A stretch of 26,174 bases of DNA, from the NCBI GenBank assembly GCA_039805565.1, contig JBDLTZ010000301.1:1-26174 (forward strand). The letters run 5' to 3'. The notes below the pieces were generated by a model. It ran no database searches and was not told the origin of the DNA. It saw only the letters and a list, made by a program, of their open reading frames with translations. Below are positions 1 through 7,912 of this stretch, in pieces. Every line of letters begins with the position of its first letter. The first letter of the stretch is position 1. The DNA is from CALJIC01 sp039805565 (GTDB lineage: Bacteria > Chloroflexota > Chloroflexia > Chloroflexales > Roseiflexaceae). The position numbers and the translations under genes were made by a program.

Positions 1-1715
<1,715 letters not shown>

Positions 1716-1770
1716 ATGCCTGCTCCTTCTGGAGTGTCTATTCGCCGAAGATAAAGAGAGACAGGGCTCT

Positions 1771-1791
1771 CGGAGGGGCGCAGCCCCTCCG
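1771..1791. repeat. GCA-loop palindrome in glmS leader
   Basis: A perfect 9-bp stem (CGGAGGGGC with GCCCCTCCG) closes on a GCA loop, between the ribozyme and the glmS start. It is not followed by a T-run on the glmS strand, so it is not an obvious terminator. Together with the flanking CGCGGGG it resembles the palindrome at 19391-19405. I read it as a dispersed REP-like element. A second perfect palindrome, GAGGCAGCGCTGCCTC, lies at 1854-1869. Confidence 0.6.
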
Positions 1792-2015
1792 GACCTCCCC
1801 GCGTATGCCCCGCCAGGCAGCAACCTCGCCTGCGGCAAAGGGAGCTCTTCCCAGAGGCAGCGCTGCCTCGGGTCGGCGATGCCCGTCCCGCGTGCCGCTC
1901 CTCGTTGGCCTGTGGCGCGCTCACGCAGGTATGGCGGCGGGGGTGTGCCGCCGCCGTGTCTTCACATCTCGTGTCAGGGAAATGCGGCCGCGGACCCGTG
2001 GGCGTGACAGGGTCT

Positions 2016-2203
2016 GTGGTGGCCGCCTGGTGCTGTGCTCACCGCGCCCCGCTTGTCCCGCCCGTCGCCGGGCGGCTTTCGCAGGGCGCTCGCAGGCGGT
2101 GGCGCGCCTGGGAGGCATCCGCTGATACTCGATTTTCCCCCGCCTTGCGGCGAGGAACCTCCACCTCGTCAGCTGCCGGCGTGCGCCCGCAGCCCATGCG
2201 CTT
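2016..2203 (-). ncRNA. glmS ribozyme (glucosamine-6-phosphate-activated self-cleaving riboswitch)
   Basis: On the minus strand, beginning about 490 nt before the glmS start, the sequence reads through the glmS ribozyme core in order. The cleavage context is A|GCGC, with the break between 2202 and 2201. A P1 hairpin follows (GCTGC 2193-2189 with GCAGC 2176-2172). Next come TGACGAGG at 2171-2164 and the P2 strand GGAGG at 2162-2158. ATCGA lies at 2133-2129, and GCGGATGCCTCCC ends at 2110 and pairs back to GGAGG. A P3 hairpin (CAGGCG with CGCCTG, 2110-2093) and a P4 hairpin (CCGCCC with GGGCGG, 2075-2058) follow, then GACAAGCGG. I matched these from memory of the Bacillus subtilis and Thermoanaerobacter ribozymes. 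The 3' boundary is approximate. In characterised examples glucosamine-6-phosphate is the catalytic cofactor, and the cleaved mRNA is degraded. A short extra hairpin sits in the P2 loop at 2138-2155. Confidence 0.93.
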
Positions 2204-2259
2204 CACGTCGAATGTTCGCCGTCACACCTCCTCCGCCGCGCCCGCGAATACTATGGAAC

Positions 2260-2288
2260 CATATATCATCAATCGGCCCGCTGGTCAA
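2260..2288 (-). promoter_or_regulatory. Predicted sigma-70-type promoter of glmS
   Basis: On the minus strand TTGACC (2288-2283) is followed after 17 nt by TATATG (2265-2260). This predicts a start near 2253, about 50 nt before the ribozyme cleavage site, so the ribozyme would lie wholly in the 5' UTR. The -35 lies back to back with the promoter of the divergent DUF1786 gene. Confidence 0.6.
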
Positions 2289-2302
2289 GGGCCCCGCACG
2301 TG

Positions 2303-2308
2303 TATAAT
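2303..2308 (+). promoter_or_regulatory. -10 box of the DUF1786 gene promoter
   Basis: A perfect TATAAT lies 26 nt before the DUF1786 start codon, with an AAGGAG ribosome site at 2323-2328. No good -35 is visible at 16-18 bp upstream; that space is taken by the -35 of the divergent glmS promoter. Confidence 0.6.
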
Positions 2309-2334
2309 CACCCTGTACCCTCAAGGAGCAACCT

Positions 2335-3426
2335 ATGCGCGTACTGGCGATCGATGTTGGCACCGGCACGCAGGACATCCTGCTGTTCGACAGCGACGGC
2401 CCGGTGGAGAATGGCGTGCAGCTGGTGATGCCCTCGCCGACGCAGATCGTCGCGCGGCAGGTGCGCCGCGCCACCGCCGAAGGGCGCGCCATCGCGCTCA
2501 GCGGGCCGATCATGGGCGGCGGCCCCTGCCACTGGGCGGTGGAGGACCACCTGCGCGCGGGCCTCGCCGCCTACGCCACGCCCACCGCGGCCACCACCTT
2601 CAACGACGACCTGGACTGGGTCGAGCGCGAGATGGGCGTGCGCCTCGTCTCGGACGACGAGCTTGCCGCGCTCCCGGCCGGCGCCGCCCGCATCGCCACC
2701 GGCGACGTAGACCTGGCCGCAGTGGCGCGCGCGCTCGAGGCGTTCGGCGTGCCGCCCGAGTACGATGGCCTGGCGGTGGCGGTGTTTGACCACGGCGCCG
2801 CTCCGCCCGATGTGAGCGACCGGGTGTTCCGCTTCCAGTATCTGTCCGAGCGCTTCTCCACCGGCGGCGGGCTGCTGGCCCTCGGCTTCCGCGGCGATGC
2901 GGTTCCGGCGTCGATGACCCGGCTCCAGGCCGCGGCCGACGCCGCGCCCGGCGGCATGCCCACTGTGGTGATGGACACCGCGCCGGCGGCCATCCTCGGC
3001 GCGCTCGACGACCCGCTGGTGCGGGAGCAGCGGGACCTGCTGGCGGCGAACGTCGGCAACTTCCACTGCCTGGCGTTCCACATAGTCGATGGCCGGATCG
3101 TCGGCTGCTTCGAGCACCACACCGGCGAGCTGAAGGCGGGGCAGCTTGAGCGCTACCTGGGGGAGCTCGGCGAGGGCACGATCAGCAACGAGGAGGTCTA
3201 CCGCACCAGCGGCCACGGCGCACTGGTGCTGCGGCCCACCCCCGGTGCACGCCCCTTCCTGGCCGTCACCGGCCCGCGCCGCGGCGCCCTGCGGGGATCG
3301 GGGCTCCGGCCGTACTTCGCCGTGCCCCACGGGGACATGATGCTGGCCGGCTGCTTCGGGCTGCTGCGGGCCTTCGCCGCGCGCCACCCCGAGCACGCCG
3401 AGGCGATCGAGCGGGCGCTGGGGTAA
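2335..3426 (+). CDS. DUF1786 family protein (COG4012-like)
   Basis: This 363-aa soluble protein opens with MRVLAIDVGTGTQDILLFD, an ASKHA-type phosphate-1 loop of the kind seen in sugar kinases and Hsp70. The length, that N-terminus, the internal ALSGPIMGGGPCHWA and the NVGNFHCLAFHI segment (near residue 240) match what I recall of the DUF1786 family. Older annotation calls this family pyruvate formate-lyase activating enzyme-like. There is no CxxxCxxC radical-SAM motif here, so that name should not be taken literally. No biochemical function is established to my knowledge. The start is fixed by AAGGAG six bases upstream and a TATAAT box. The gene is followed after 81 nt by the UMP kinase gene, so the two may be co-transcribed unless the hairpin between them terminates. 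Confidence 0.8.
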   Translation: MRVLAIDVGTGTQDILLFDSDGPVENGVQLVMPSPTQIVARQVRRATAEGRAIALSGPIMGGGPCHWAVEDHLRAGLAAYATPTAATTFNDDLDWVEREMGVRLVSDDELAALPAGAARIATGDVDLAAVARALEAFGVPPEYDGLAVAVFDHGAAPPDVSDRVFRFQYLSERFSTGGGLLALGFRGDAVPASMTRLQAAADAAPGGMPTVVMDTAPAAILGALDDPLVREQRDLLAANVGNFHCLAFHIVDGRIVGCFEHHTGELKAGQLERYLGELGEGTISNEEVYRTSGHGALVLRPTPGARPFLAVTGPRRGALRGSGLRPYFAVPHGDMMLAGCFGLLRAFAARHPEHAEAIERALG

Positions 3427-3434
3427 CCAGCCGC

Positions 3435-3470
3435 GAGTCGTGAGTACACGCGCTCACGACTCACGACTCA
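3435..3470. repeat. Heptad repeat hairpin (GAGTCGT family), possible terminator
   Basis: GAGTCGTGAG (3435-3444) pairs perfectly with CTCACGACTC (3453-3462) across an 8-nt loop, and a further CACGACT unit follows. The next bases are CATCCTTTTA, so the element could act as a weak intrinsic terminator after the DUF1786 gene. The units are 7 bp, as in the other arrays of this window. Confidence 0.75.
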
Positions 3471-3507
3471 TCCTTTTACCCGCCCCTTGTGGGGTGGAGG
3501 AGCACCT

Positions 3508-4242
3508 ATGCGCTACAGGCGCGTCCTCATGAAGCTCAGCGGCGGGGCGCTGGCAGGCGACGGCGGCTGGGGATTCGATAAGCAGGCCGTCGAGCACATC
3601 GCCGATGAGGTGCTGGACCTGCACCAGATTGGCGTCGAGGTGGGCGTGGTGATCGGCGGGGGCAACATCTTCCGCGGCGAGCTTGGCGAGCAGTGGGGGA
3701 TCGAGCGTGCCGAGGCCGACAACATCGGCATGCTCGCCACCGTGATCAACGGCCTGATGCTGCGCGGCGCCCTCAACGCCCGCCATGAGAGCGTGGACGT
3801 GCGCGTGATGACCGCCATCCCGATCAACGCCGTGGCCGAGCCCTACATCCGCCTGCGCGCCATCAGCCACCTCGAGGGCGGCCGGATCGTCTTGCTGGTC
3901 GCGGGGACCGGCAACCCCTACGTCACCACGGACTACCCGGCGGTGCAGCGGGCGCTCGAGCTGCGTGCCGAGGCGCTGCTGGCGGCCAAGAACGGCGTCG
4001 ACGGGATCTACACCGCCGACCCGCGCCGCGACCCCTCCGCCCGCCGCTACCGGGCGCTGGCCTACGATACGGCCATCCGCGAGAACCTGCGCGCCCTGGA
4101 CCAGTCGGCGGTGCTGCTGGCGCGCGACCACGATCTCCCGGTGCACGTGTTCGACTTCGACCAGCGCGGGGCCATGCGCCGCATCTGCCTGGGCGAGGAT
4201 GTCGGCACGCTCATCAGCAAGGGCGCGGACGAGCTGGCATGA
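3508..4242 (+). CDS. pyrH: UMP kinase (amino acid kinase family)
   Basis: UMP kinase phosphorylates UMP to UDP with ATP, as a hexamer in the cytosol, in de novo pyrimidine synthesis. The 244-aa product has the family's order of motifs: MKLSGGALAG (Lys9, phosphate binding), VVIGGGNIFRG (residues 48-57), EADNIGMLATVING (69-82), GTGNPYVTTD (133-142) and GVDGIYTADPRRDP (163-176). Two usual positions differ: the KLSGE glutamate is Gly12, and the glycines before GTGNP are Val-Ala. The enzyme therefore belongs to a divergent branch. I start it at the ATG at 3508 because GGAGGAG lies just upstream; an in-frame TTG at 3487 would precede that ribosome site. The gene is not beside tsf or frr, its common partners elsewhere. 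Whether this is the only pyrH of the genome cannot be told here. Confidence 0.88.
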   Translation: MRYRRVLMKLSGGALAGDGGWGFDKQAVEHIADEVLDLHQIGVEVGVVIGGGNIFRGELGEQWGIERAEADNIGMLATVINGLMLRGALNARHESVDVRVMTAIPINAVAEPYIRLRAISHLEGGRIVLLVAGTGNPYVTTDYPAVQRALELRAEALLAAKNGVDGIYTADPRRDPSARRYRALAYDTAIRENLRALDQSAVLLARDHDLPVHVFDFDQRGAMRRICLGEDVGTLISKGADELA

Positions 4243-4250
4243 TCAGCCGC

Positions 4251-4311
4251 GAGTTGTGAGTCGTGAGCCATGAGCGCTGCTCTCGTGACTCACGACTCAC
4301 GAATCAAGACT
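4251..4311. repeat. Inverted heptad repeat array between convergent genes
   Basis: The left arm is a run of GAGTTGT, GAGTCGT, GAGCCAT and GAGC units. The right arm is its inverse, with CTCACGA units ending in AATCAAGACTC. The arms can fold into a long imperfect hairpin filling the gap between the UMP kinase stop (4242) and the permease stop (4314). This location would suit a bidirectional terminator, but there is no clear T-run, so that role is inferred. Confidence 0.75.
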
Positions 4312-6690
4312 CTACTCGTACGCCAGCACCTCCCTGACGGTGAGCTTGCCCGCGCGCCAGGCGGGGAGAACGCTCGCCAGCGCCGCCAGCGCCATCACCA
4401 GGCCCAGCCACAGCGCCGTGCCGCTCACTGAGAAGGTGTACGAGAGCGGCGTCTGGAAGAACGACACCCCCACCAGGTCGCTCAGCAGGCGGCTCACCGG
4501 CAGCGCGATCAGCGCCCCGATCGCCCCGCTCAGCCCGCCGATCAGCACGCCCTCCACCACGACGATCTGGCGCACCGCCCTGCCCGTGGCGCCGATCGCC
4601 CGCATCACGCCGATCTCGCGCGTGCGCTCCAGCACGTTGATGCTCATGGTGCCCATCAGGCCCAGCCCACCAACGAACCCCAGCAGCACCGCCATCATCA
4701 GCAGCGGCACCACGATGATGCTGAAGAAGAGCTCGATGTTGCGCCGCAGCTCCGCCACGGTCTCGAGCGTGCCGACCCGCGCCCCCGTGCGCTTGAAGGC
4801 CGCGTCCAGCGCCGCCTTGGCCGCCTGCTGCGAGTCCGGGTCGTGCCGCTCGGTCACCGCCAGCAGGAATGTGGTGCGGCCGACGTTGTTGGTGATGCGC
4901 GCGAAGTAGGGCGCATTGACGTAGATGTTCGCCGAGATGAACTGGACGACGCCCACCACCGTGAACTGTCGCTCCTGCCCGTCGATCTTGAGCGTGATCT
5001 CGCTGCCCACCCCCAGGTCGGGCTCGTCCTTCAGCATCGCCGAGCTGATCACCGCCGCGCTCTCGTCACCCGGCACCAGCCAGCGCCCGGCCACAAGCGT
5101 GGGCTGGATCAGCGCGCTCTCTCCCGGCGGCGCGGTGATCGGCACGCTGTCCCCCTCGCTGCCGTCGGGCCGGACGCGCCGCGCGCTGCCCGCGCCCCAG
5201 CTCTCCACGCCCACCACGCCGGGAACCTGGAGCGCCGTGCGGGCGACCTGGTCGGTGCGGTAGGGGCGGCTGAAGGTGACCTGGACGTCGTACTGGTAGT
5301 ACTGGAGCAGGTCCTCCAGCGTCAGCAGCAGGCTTTCCCGCACGCTGAACACCGAGACGAAGATCGCGCCCGCCAGCGTCAGGGTGGTCATGGTGAGCAG
5401 CAGTCGGCCCTTGCGGCGGAAGGTGTTGCGGAGCGAGAGCGTGACGGGGCGCGGCAGCCCGTGCAGCCCCCCCAGGGCCCGGTCGAGCCACCCGTTGCCG
5501 AACTGGCCCTTGCCCAGGCCGTACGAGCCGATCGCCTCGCGCACGCTGACGCGGATGCCGCCGAGCACGGGCACCACGGCCGCCAGCAGCGGCACCAGCA
5601 GCCCCACCGACACCTGGAGCCAGAGCACGCCCGTGGGGATGGAGGGGTCGGTCACGTCGAAGTTGATCAGGCCGGCCAGGAAGCCGGTGAGCAGGTAGGC
5701 GCCGACCGCGCCGAGCGGCACGGCCACCGCGAGGCCGATCAGGCCGAAGATCAGCACGGTGGTGAAGTACATGCGCAGGATCTGCCCGCCCTGCCCGCCG
5801 ATCGCCTTCATCACGCCGATCTGCCGCACCTGCTGCGCCAGCAGCGCCGAGATCGTGTTGACCACCAGGAAGCCGCTCAGCGCCAGCGAGAGGAAGCCGA
5901 GCGCGCTCAGCAGCAGCAGCAGCGTCTCGAAGAAGCTCGCCGCCGGGTGCTTGCCGGGCTCCGGGACCCACACGAACGACACGCTGCGGCCGCTCTTCTC
6001 TACCTTGTTCCGCACCAGGTCGGCCACCTCCTGCGCGTGCTCGATGTCGCTCGTGTCGCCGCGGGCGATGAAGTACAGCTCGTTCATGCTGCGCTCCTCG
6101 CCCAGCCACTCGAGCGTGTCGAAGGTGATGTAGCCGTAGATCGTGTCGGCCAGCGGCGAGGGGAACTGGATGAGGTCGTGCGTCACGCCGGCCACGCGCA
6201 TCGTCCGCAGCGTGTCATCGGCGGTGCGCACCGCGATCTGCTCGCCCTCCTTGGCGCCCAGCATGGGGAGCGCGGCGCGCTCGATCAGCAGCTCGCGCTC
6301 GGGAGGCGGCCAGTCGCCGCTCACGCGCCGGAGCAGGTTCACGCGGATGTCGCCGAAGTCTGCCACAGCGTACAGCGTCAGCCGTTTCCAGCTCTCCGGC
6401 CCCACCTGCACCTGCATCGTGACCGTGCGCCGGCCCTCGGCGTCGGCCACCTCGCGCATGCCGCGTACCGCCTCCACTAGGTCGTCGTCGAACGGCTCGG
6501 GGTAGAGCGTGGCGCTCGCGGGGCGCACGGCCGCGTAGCTGGCGCTCAGCTCGCGCTCCAGCATCACCCGCGCGCTCACGCTGACGCCGATCGCGAACAC
6601 GCCCACGGCGATCGAGACCACCACCAGGATAGTGCGCGTCAGGCTGCTCCGCAGGTCCCCGATGATTTTGCTCCAGCGCGGGCTCCGCAT
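4312..6690 (-). CDS. FtsX/MacB-type ABC transporter permease, two FtsX modules
   Basis: This 792-aa inner-membrane protein is built from two FtsX-like halves. The first helix (about residues 16-40) is followed by an extracytoplasmic MacB core-like domain. Three helices come next (about 260-385), including the LAQQVRQIGVMKAIGG coupling segment. A second first-type helix follows near 435-460, then another outer domain. The final helices (about 660-780) include LERTREIGVMRAIGATG and the C-terminal PAWRAGKLTVREVLAYE. These paired EIGVMRAIG-type loops are typical of permeases that work with LolD/MacB ATPases in lipid, lipoprotein or peptide export. The substrate is unknown. I start it at 6690 because AAGGGGG lies eight bases upstream; the open frame continues about 55 codons further without family similarity. 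No ATPase gene adjoins it. The one at 17187-17855 is of the right type and could serve it. Confidence 0.88.
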   Translation of the reverse strand: MRSPRWSKIIGDLRSSLTRTILVVVSIAVGVFAIGVSVSARVMLERELSASYAAVRPASATLYPEPFDDDLVEAVRGMREVADAEGRRTVTMQVQVGPESWKRLTLYAVADFGDIRVNLLRRVSGDWPPPERELLIERAALPMLGAKEGEQIAVRTADDTLRTMRVAGVTHDLIQFPSPLADTIYGYITFDTLEWLGEERSMNELYFIARGDTSDIEHAQEVADLVRNKVEKSGRSVSFVWVPEPGKHPAASFFETLLLLLSALGFLSLALSGFLVVNTISALLAQQVRQIGVMKAIGGQGGQILRMYFTTVLIFGLIGLAVAVPLGAVGAYLLTGFLAGLINFDVTDPSIPTGVLWLQVSVGLLVPLLAAVVPVLGGIRVSVREAIGSYGLGKGQFGNGWLDRALGGLHGLPRPVTLSLRNTFRRKGRLLLTMTTLTLAGAIFVSVFSVRESLLLTLEDLLQYYQYDVQVTFSRPYRTDQVARTALQVPGVVGVESWGAGSARRVRPDGSEGDSVPITAPPGESALIQPTLVAGRWLVPGDESAAVISSAMLKDEPDLGVGSEITLKIDGQERQFTVVGVVQFISANIYVNAPYFARITNNVGRTTFLLAVTERHDPDSQQAAKAALDAAFKRTGARVGTLETVAELRRNIELFFSIIVVPLLMMAVLLGFVGGLGLMGTMSINVLERTREIGVMRAIGATGRAVRQIVVVEGVLIGGLSGAIGALIALPVSRLLSDLVGVSFFQTPLSYTFSVSGTALWLGLVMALAALASVLPAWRAGKLTVREVLAYE

Positions 6691-6856
6691 CCTCGTCCCC
6701 CTTCCGGCGAGCCAACTACCCACTCCCCGACGTGACGCCAGCCTACTGGAATTGTTGCCCTCCGTCATCCGGCCTTTCGGGGGGATGACATCGTTCGCAG
6801 GGCGGAGGGCTGGCACGCCCGCGCGCGGCGGTGTGGAGGGGCACGGGCTCTCCACG

Positions 6857-6893
6857 AAAAAGAGAAGGGCGACGGGCCGTAGGCCCGCCGCCC
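6857..6893 (-). terminator. Rho-independent terminator after the cupredoxin gene
   Basis: Read on the minus strand, a 12-bp stem (6893-6882 with 6878-6867, one G-U pair) closes on a TAC loop. TTCTCTTTTT follows directly. It lies just past the cupredoxin stop codon and separates that gene from the permease. Confidence 0.88.
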
Positions 6894-6915
6894 CCGTGTC
6901 CTGCGCAACCGAGGA

Positions 6916-7704
6916 TCACTCCACCACGAGTGTGCCGTGCATCCCCTGGCCGGAGGCCTTGTCGTAGTGCGGCGCGCAGTAGAAGGTGTAGGTGCCCGGC
7001 TCCGGCGCGGTGAACACCGCCAGCCCCTCCTCGCCCGCCGGCATCGGCGCGTGCACGCCCAGCGCGTCCACGTCGAAGGAGTGCGCCACAAAGTCCGGGT
7101 TCTCCAGCCGCATCATCACTACCTCGCCGGCCTTGACGCGGATCTCGCCGCCCTCGAACGTGTCCAGCGTTACGGCCGGCAGCGCGGCCATCGCGGGCTC
7201 GCTGATGCCCATGCGCACGCCCTGCTCCGGCACGCTCGCCAGCGCCACCAGGCCGAGCGCGAAGGCGGCCAGCGCGGTGAGGGCGATCGGCAGGGCTCGC
7301 GGGGCTGTGCGCTGCTCCGCCGGGCGGGTGTAGTTCTGCACCAGCGCCGAGATGCCAGCCGCCACGCCCAGCAGCACCAGCGCCACCAGCGCCACGAATG
7401 GCGCAAACAGCGGCCCGCCGATGTTGTGCGGCATCTCCCCGCCGATCATGCCCAGGAACGCGCCTACCAGGCCGCTCACCACGACGCCCAGCACTGGCGC
7501 CCAGCGCCAGCCGACGGCGATCAGCCCGGCGACCAGCAGCGGCAGGCCGATCATCACGCCCGTCATCGGGTCCACGCTCCCGATCAGGCTCAGGGCTACG
7601 TAGCCCACCGTCACGGCGATACCCGCCAGCGCGCCGATCGTGGTCTTGCTCAGCGCGGAGAGCGGCGCCCGGGTGCGGGCCTGAACAGTGGTCATCGTCG
7701 CCAT
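6916..7704 (-). CDS. Polytopic membrane protein with C-terminal cupredoxin domain
   Basis: The 262-aa product has five predicted membrane helices (about residues 20-42, 46-65, 68-92, 100-125 and 137-160). A C-terminal domain of about 90 residues has the type 1 copper pattern: His208 (in VAHSFDV), Cys243 and His246 (in FYCAPHY) and Met255 (in GQGMHG). The spacing is C-x2-H-x8-M. The domain probably faces outward and could carry electrons, like plastocyanin or auracyanin, or bind copper at a membrane complex. The helical part resembles no transporter I know. The start at 7704 has AAGGAG nine bases upstream; a second in-frame ATG at 7695 lies too far from it. A 25-bp motif shared with the sensor/phosphatase operon lies in front. 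A strong terminator follows, so the gene is a single transcription unit. Confidence 0.85.
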   Translation of the reverse strand: MATMTTVQARTRAPLSALSKTTIGALAGIAVTVGYVALSLIGSVDPMTGVMIGLPLLVAGLIAVGWRWAPVLGVVVSGLVGAFLGMIGGEMPHNIGGPLFAPFVALVALVLLGVAAGISALVQNYTRPAEQRTAPRALPIALTALAAFALGLVALASVPEQGVRMGISEPAMAALPAVTLDTFEGGEIRVKAGEVVMMRLENPDFVAHSFDVDALGVHAPMPAGEEGLAVFTAPEPGTYTFYCAPHYDKASGQGMHGTLVVE

Positions 7705-7752
7705 CGCTCGGTGCTCCTTGAATACTCTTTGCTGCGTCCCCTGTCTGCCGCT

Positions 7753-7800
7753 ATCCTACCCCGCCGCCCGTCCGCCGAGCGTTACGGCGATCGTCACGAG
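7753..7800 (-). promoter_or_regulatory. Putative activator-dependent promoter with 25-bp direct-repeat motif, copy 1
   Basis: On the plus strand GTTACG (7781) and GTCACG (7793) form a direct repeat with 12-bp period inside a 25-bp block (7776-7800). This block matches 15416-15440 at 22 of 25 positions. On the minus strand TAGGAT (7758-7753) follows after 17 nt and could be the -10 box; no standard -35 is present. Direct repeats at the -35 position are how SARP/OmpR-type regulators bind. Which protein binds here is not shown. Confidence 0.5.
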
Positions 7801-7912
7801 CGTGCGACCTCCCGCGCCTACCGCGCGTCATATCATCAGCGCGACCGTTACGAGAGGCGGATAACACAGAGTTCGTTACGCCGATCGTGCTGGAGTATCA
7901 GAGGAGAACGAC

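Noticed and set aside
1716..2015. Intrinsic terminator controlling glmS
   Set aside because: The 1771-1791 hairpin lacks a T-run on the glmS strand, so attenuation is not supported beyond the ribozyme itself.
1905..2789. 294-aa plus-strand frame across the glmS leader
   Set aside because: It covers the ribozyme antisense and runs into the DUF1786 gene in another frame; no similarity and no ribosome site.
4843..6480. 545-aa frame antisense to the permease
   Set aside because: Low-complexity His/Arg/Gln composition; the permease frame has paired FtsX motifs.
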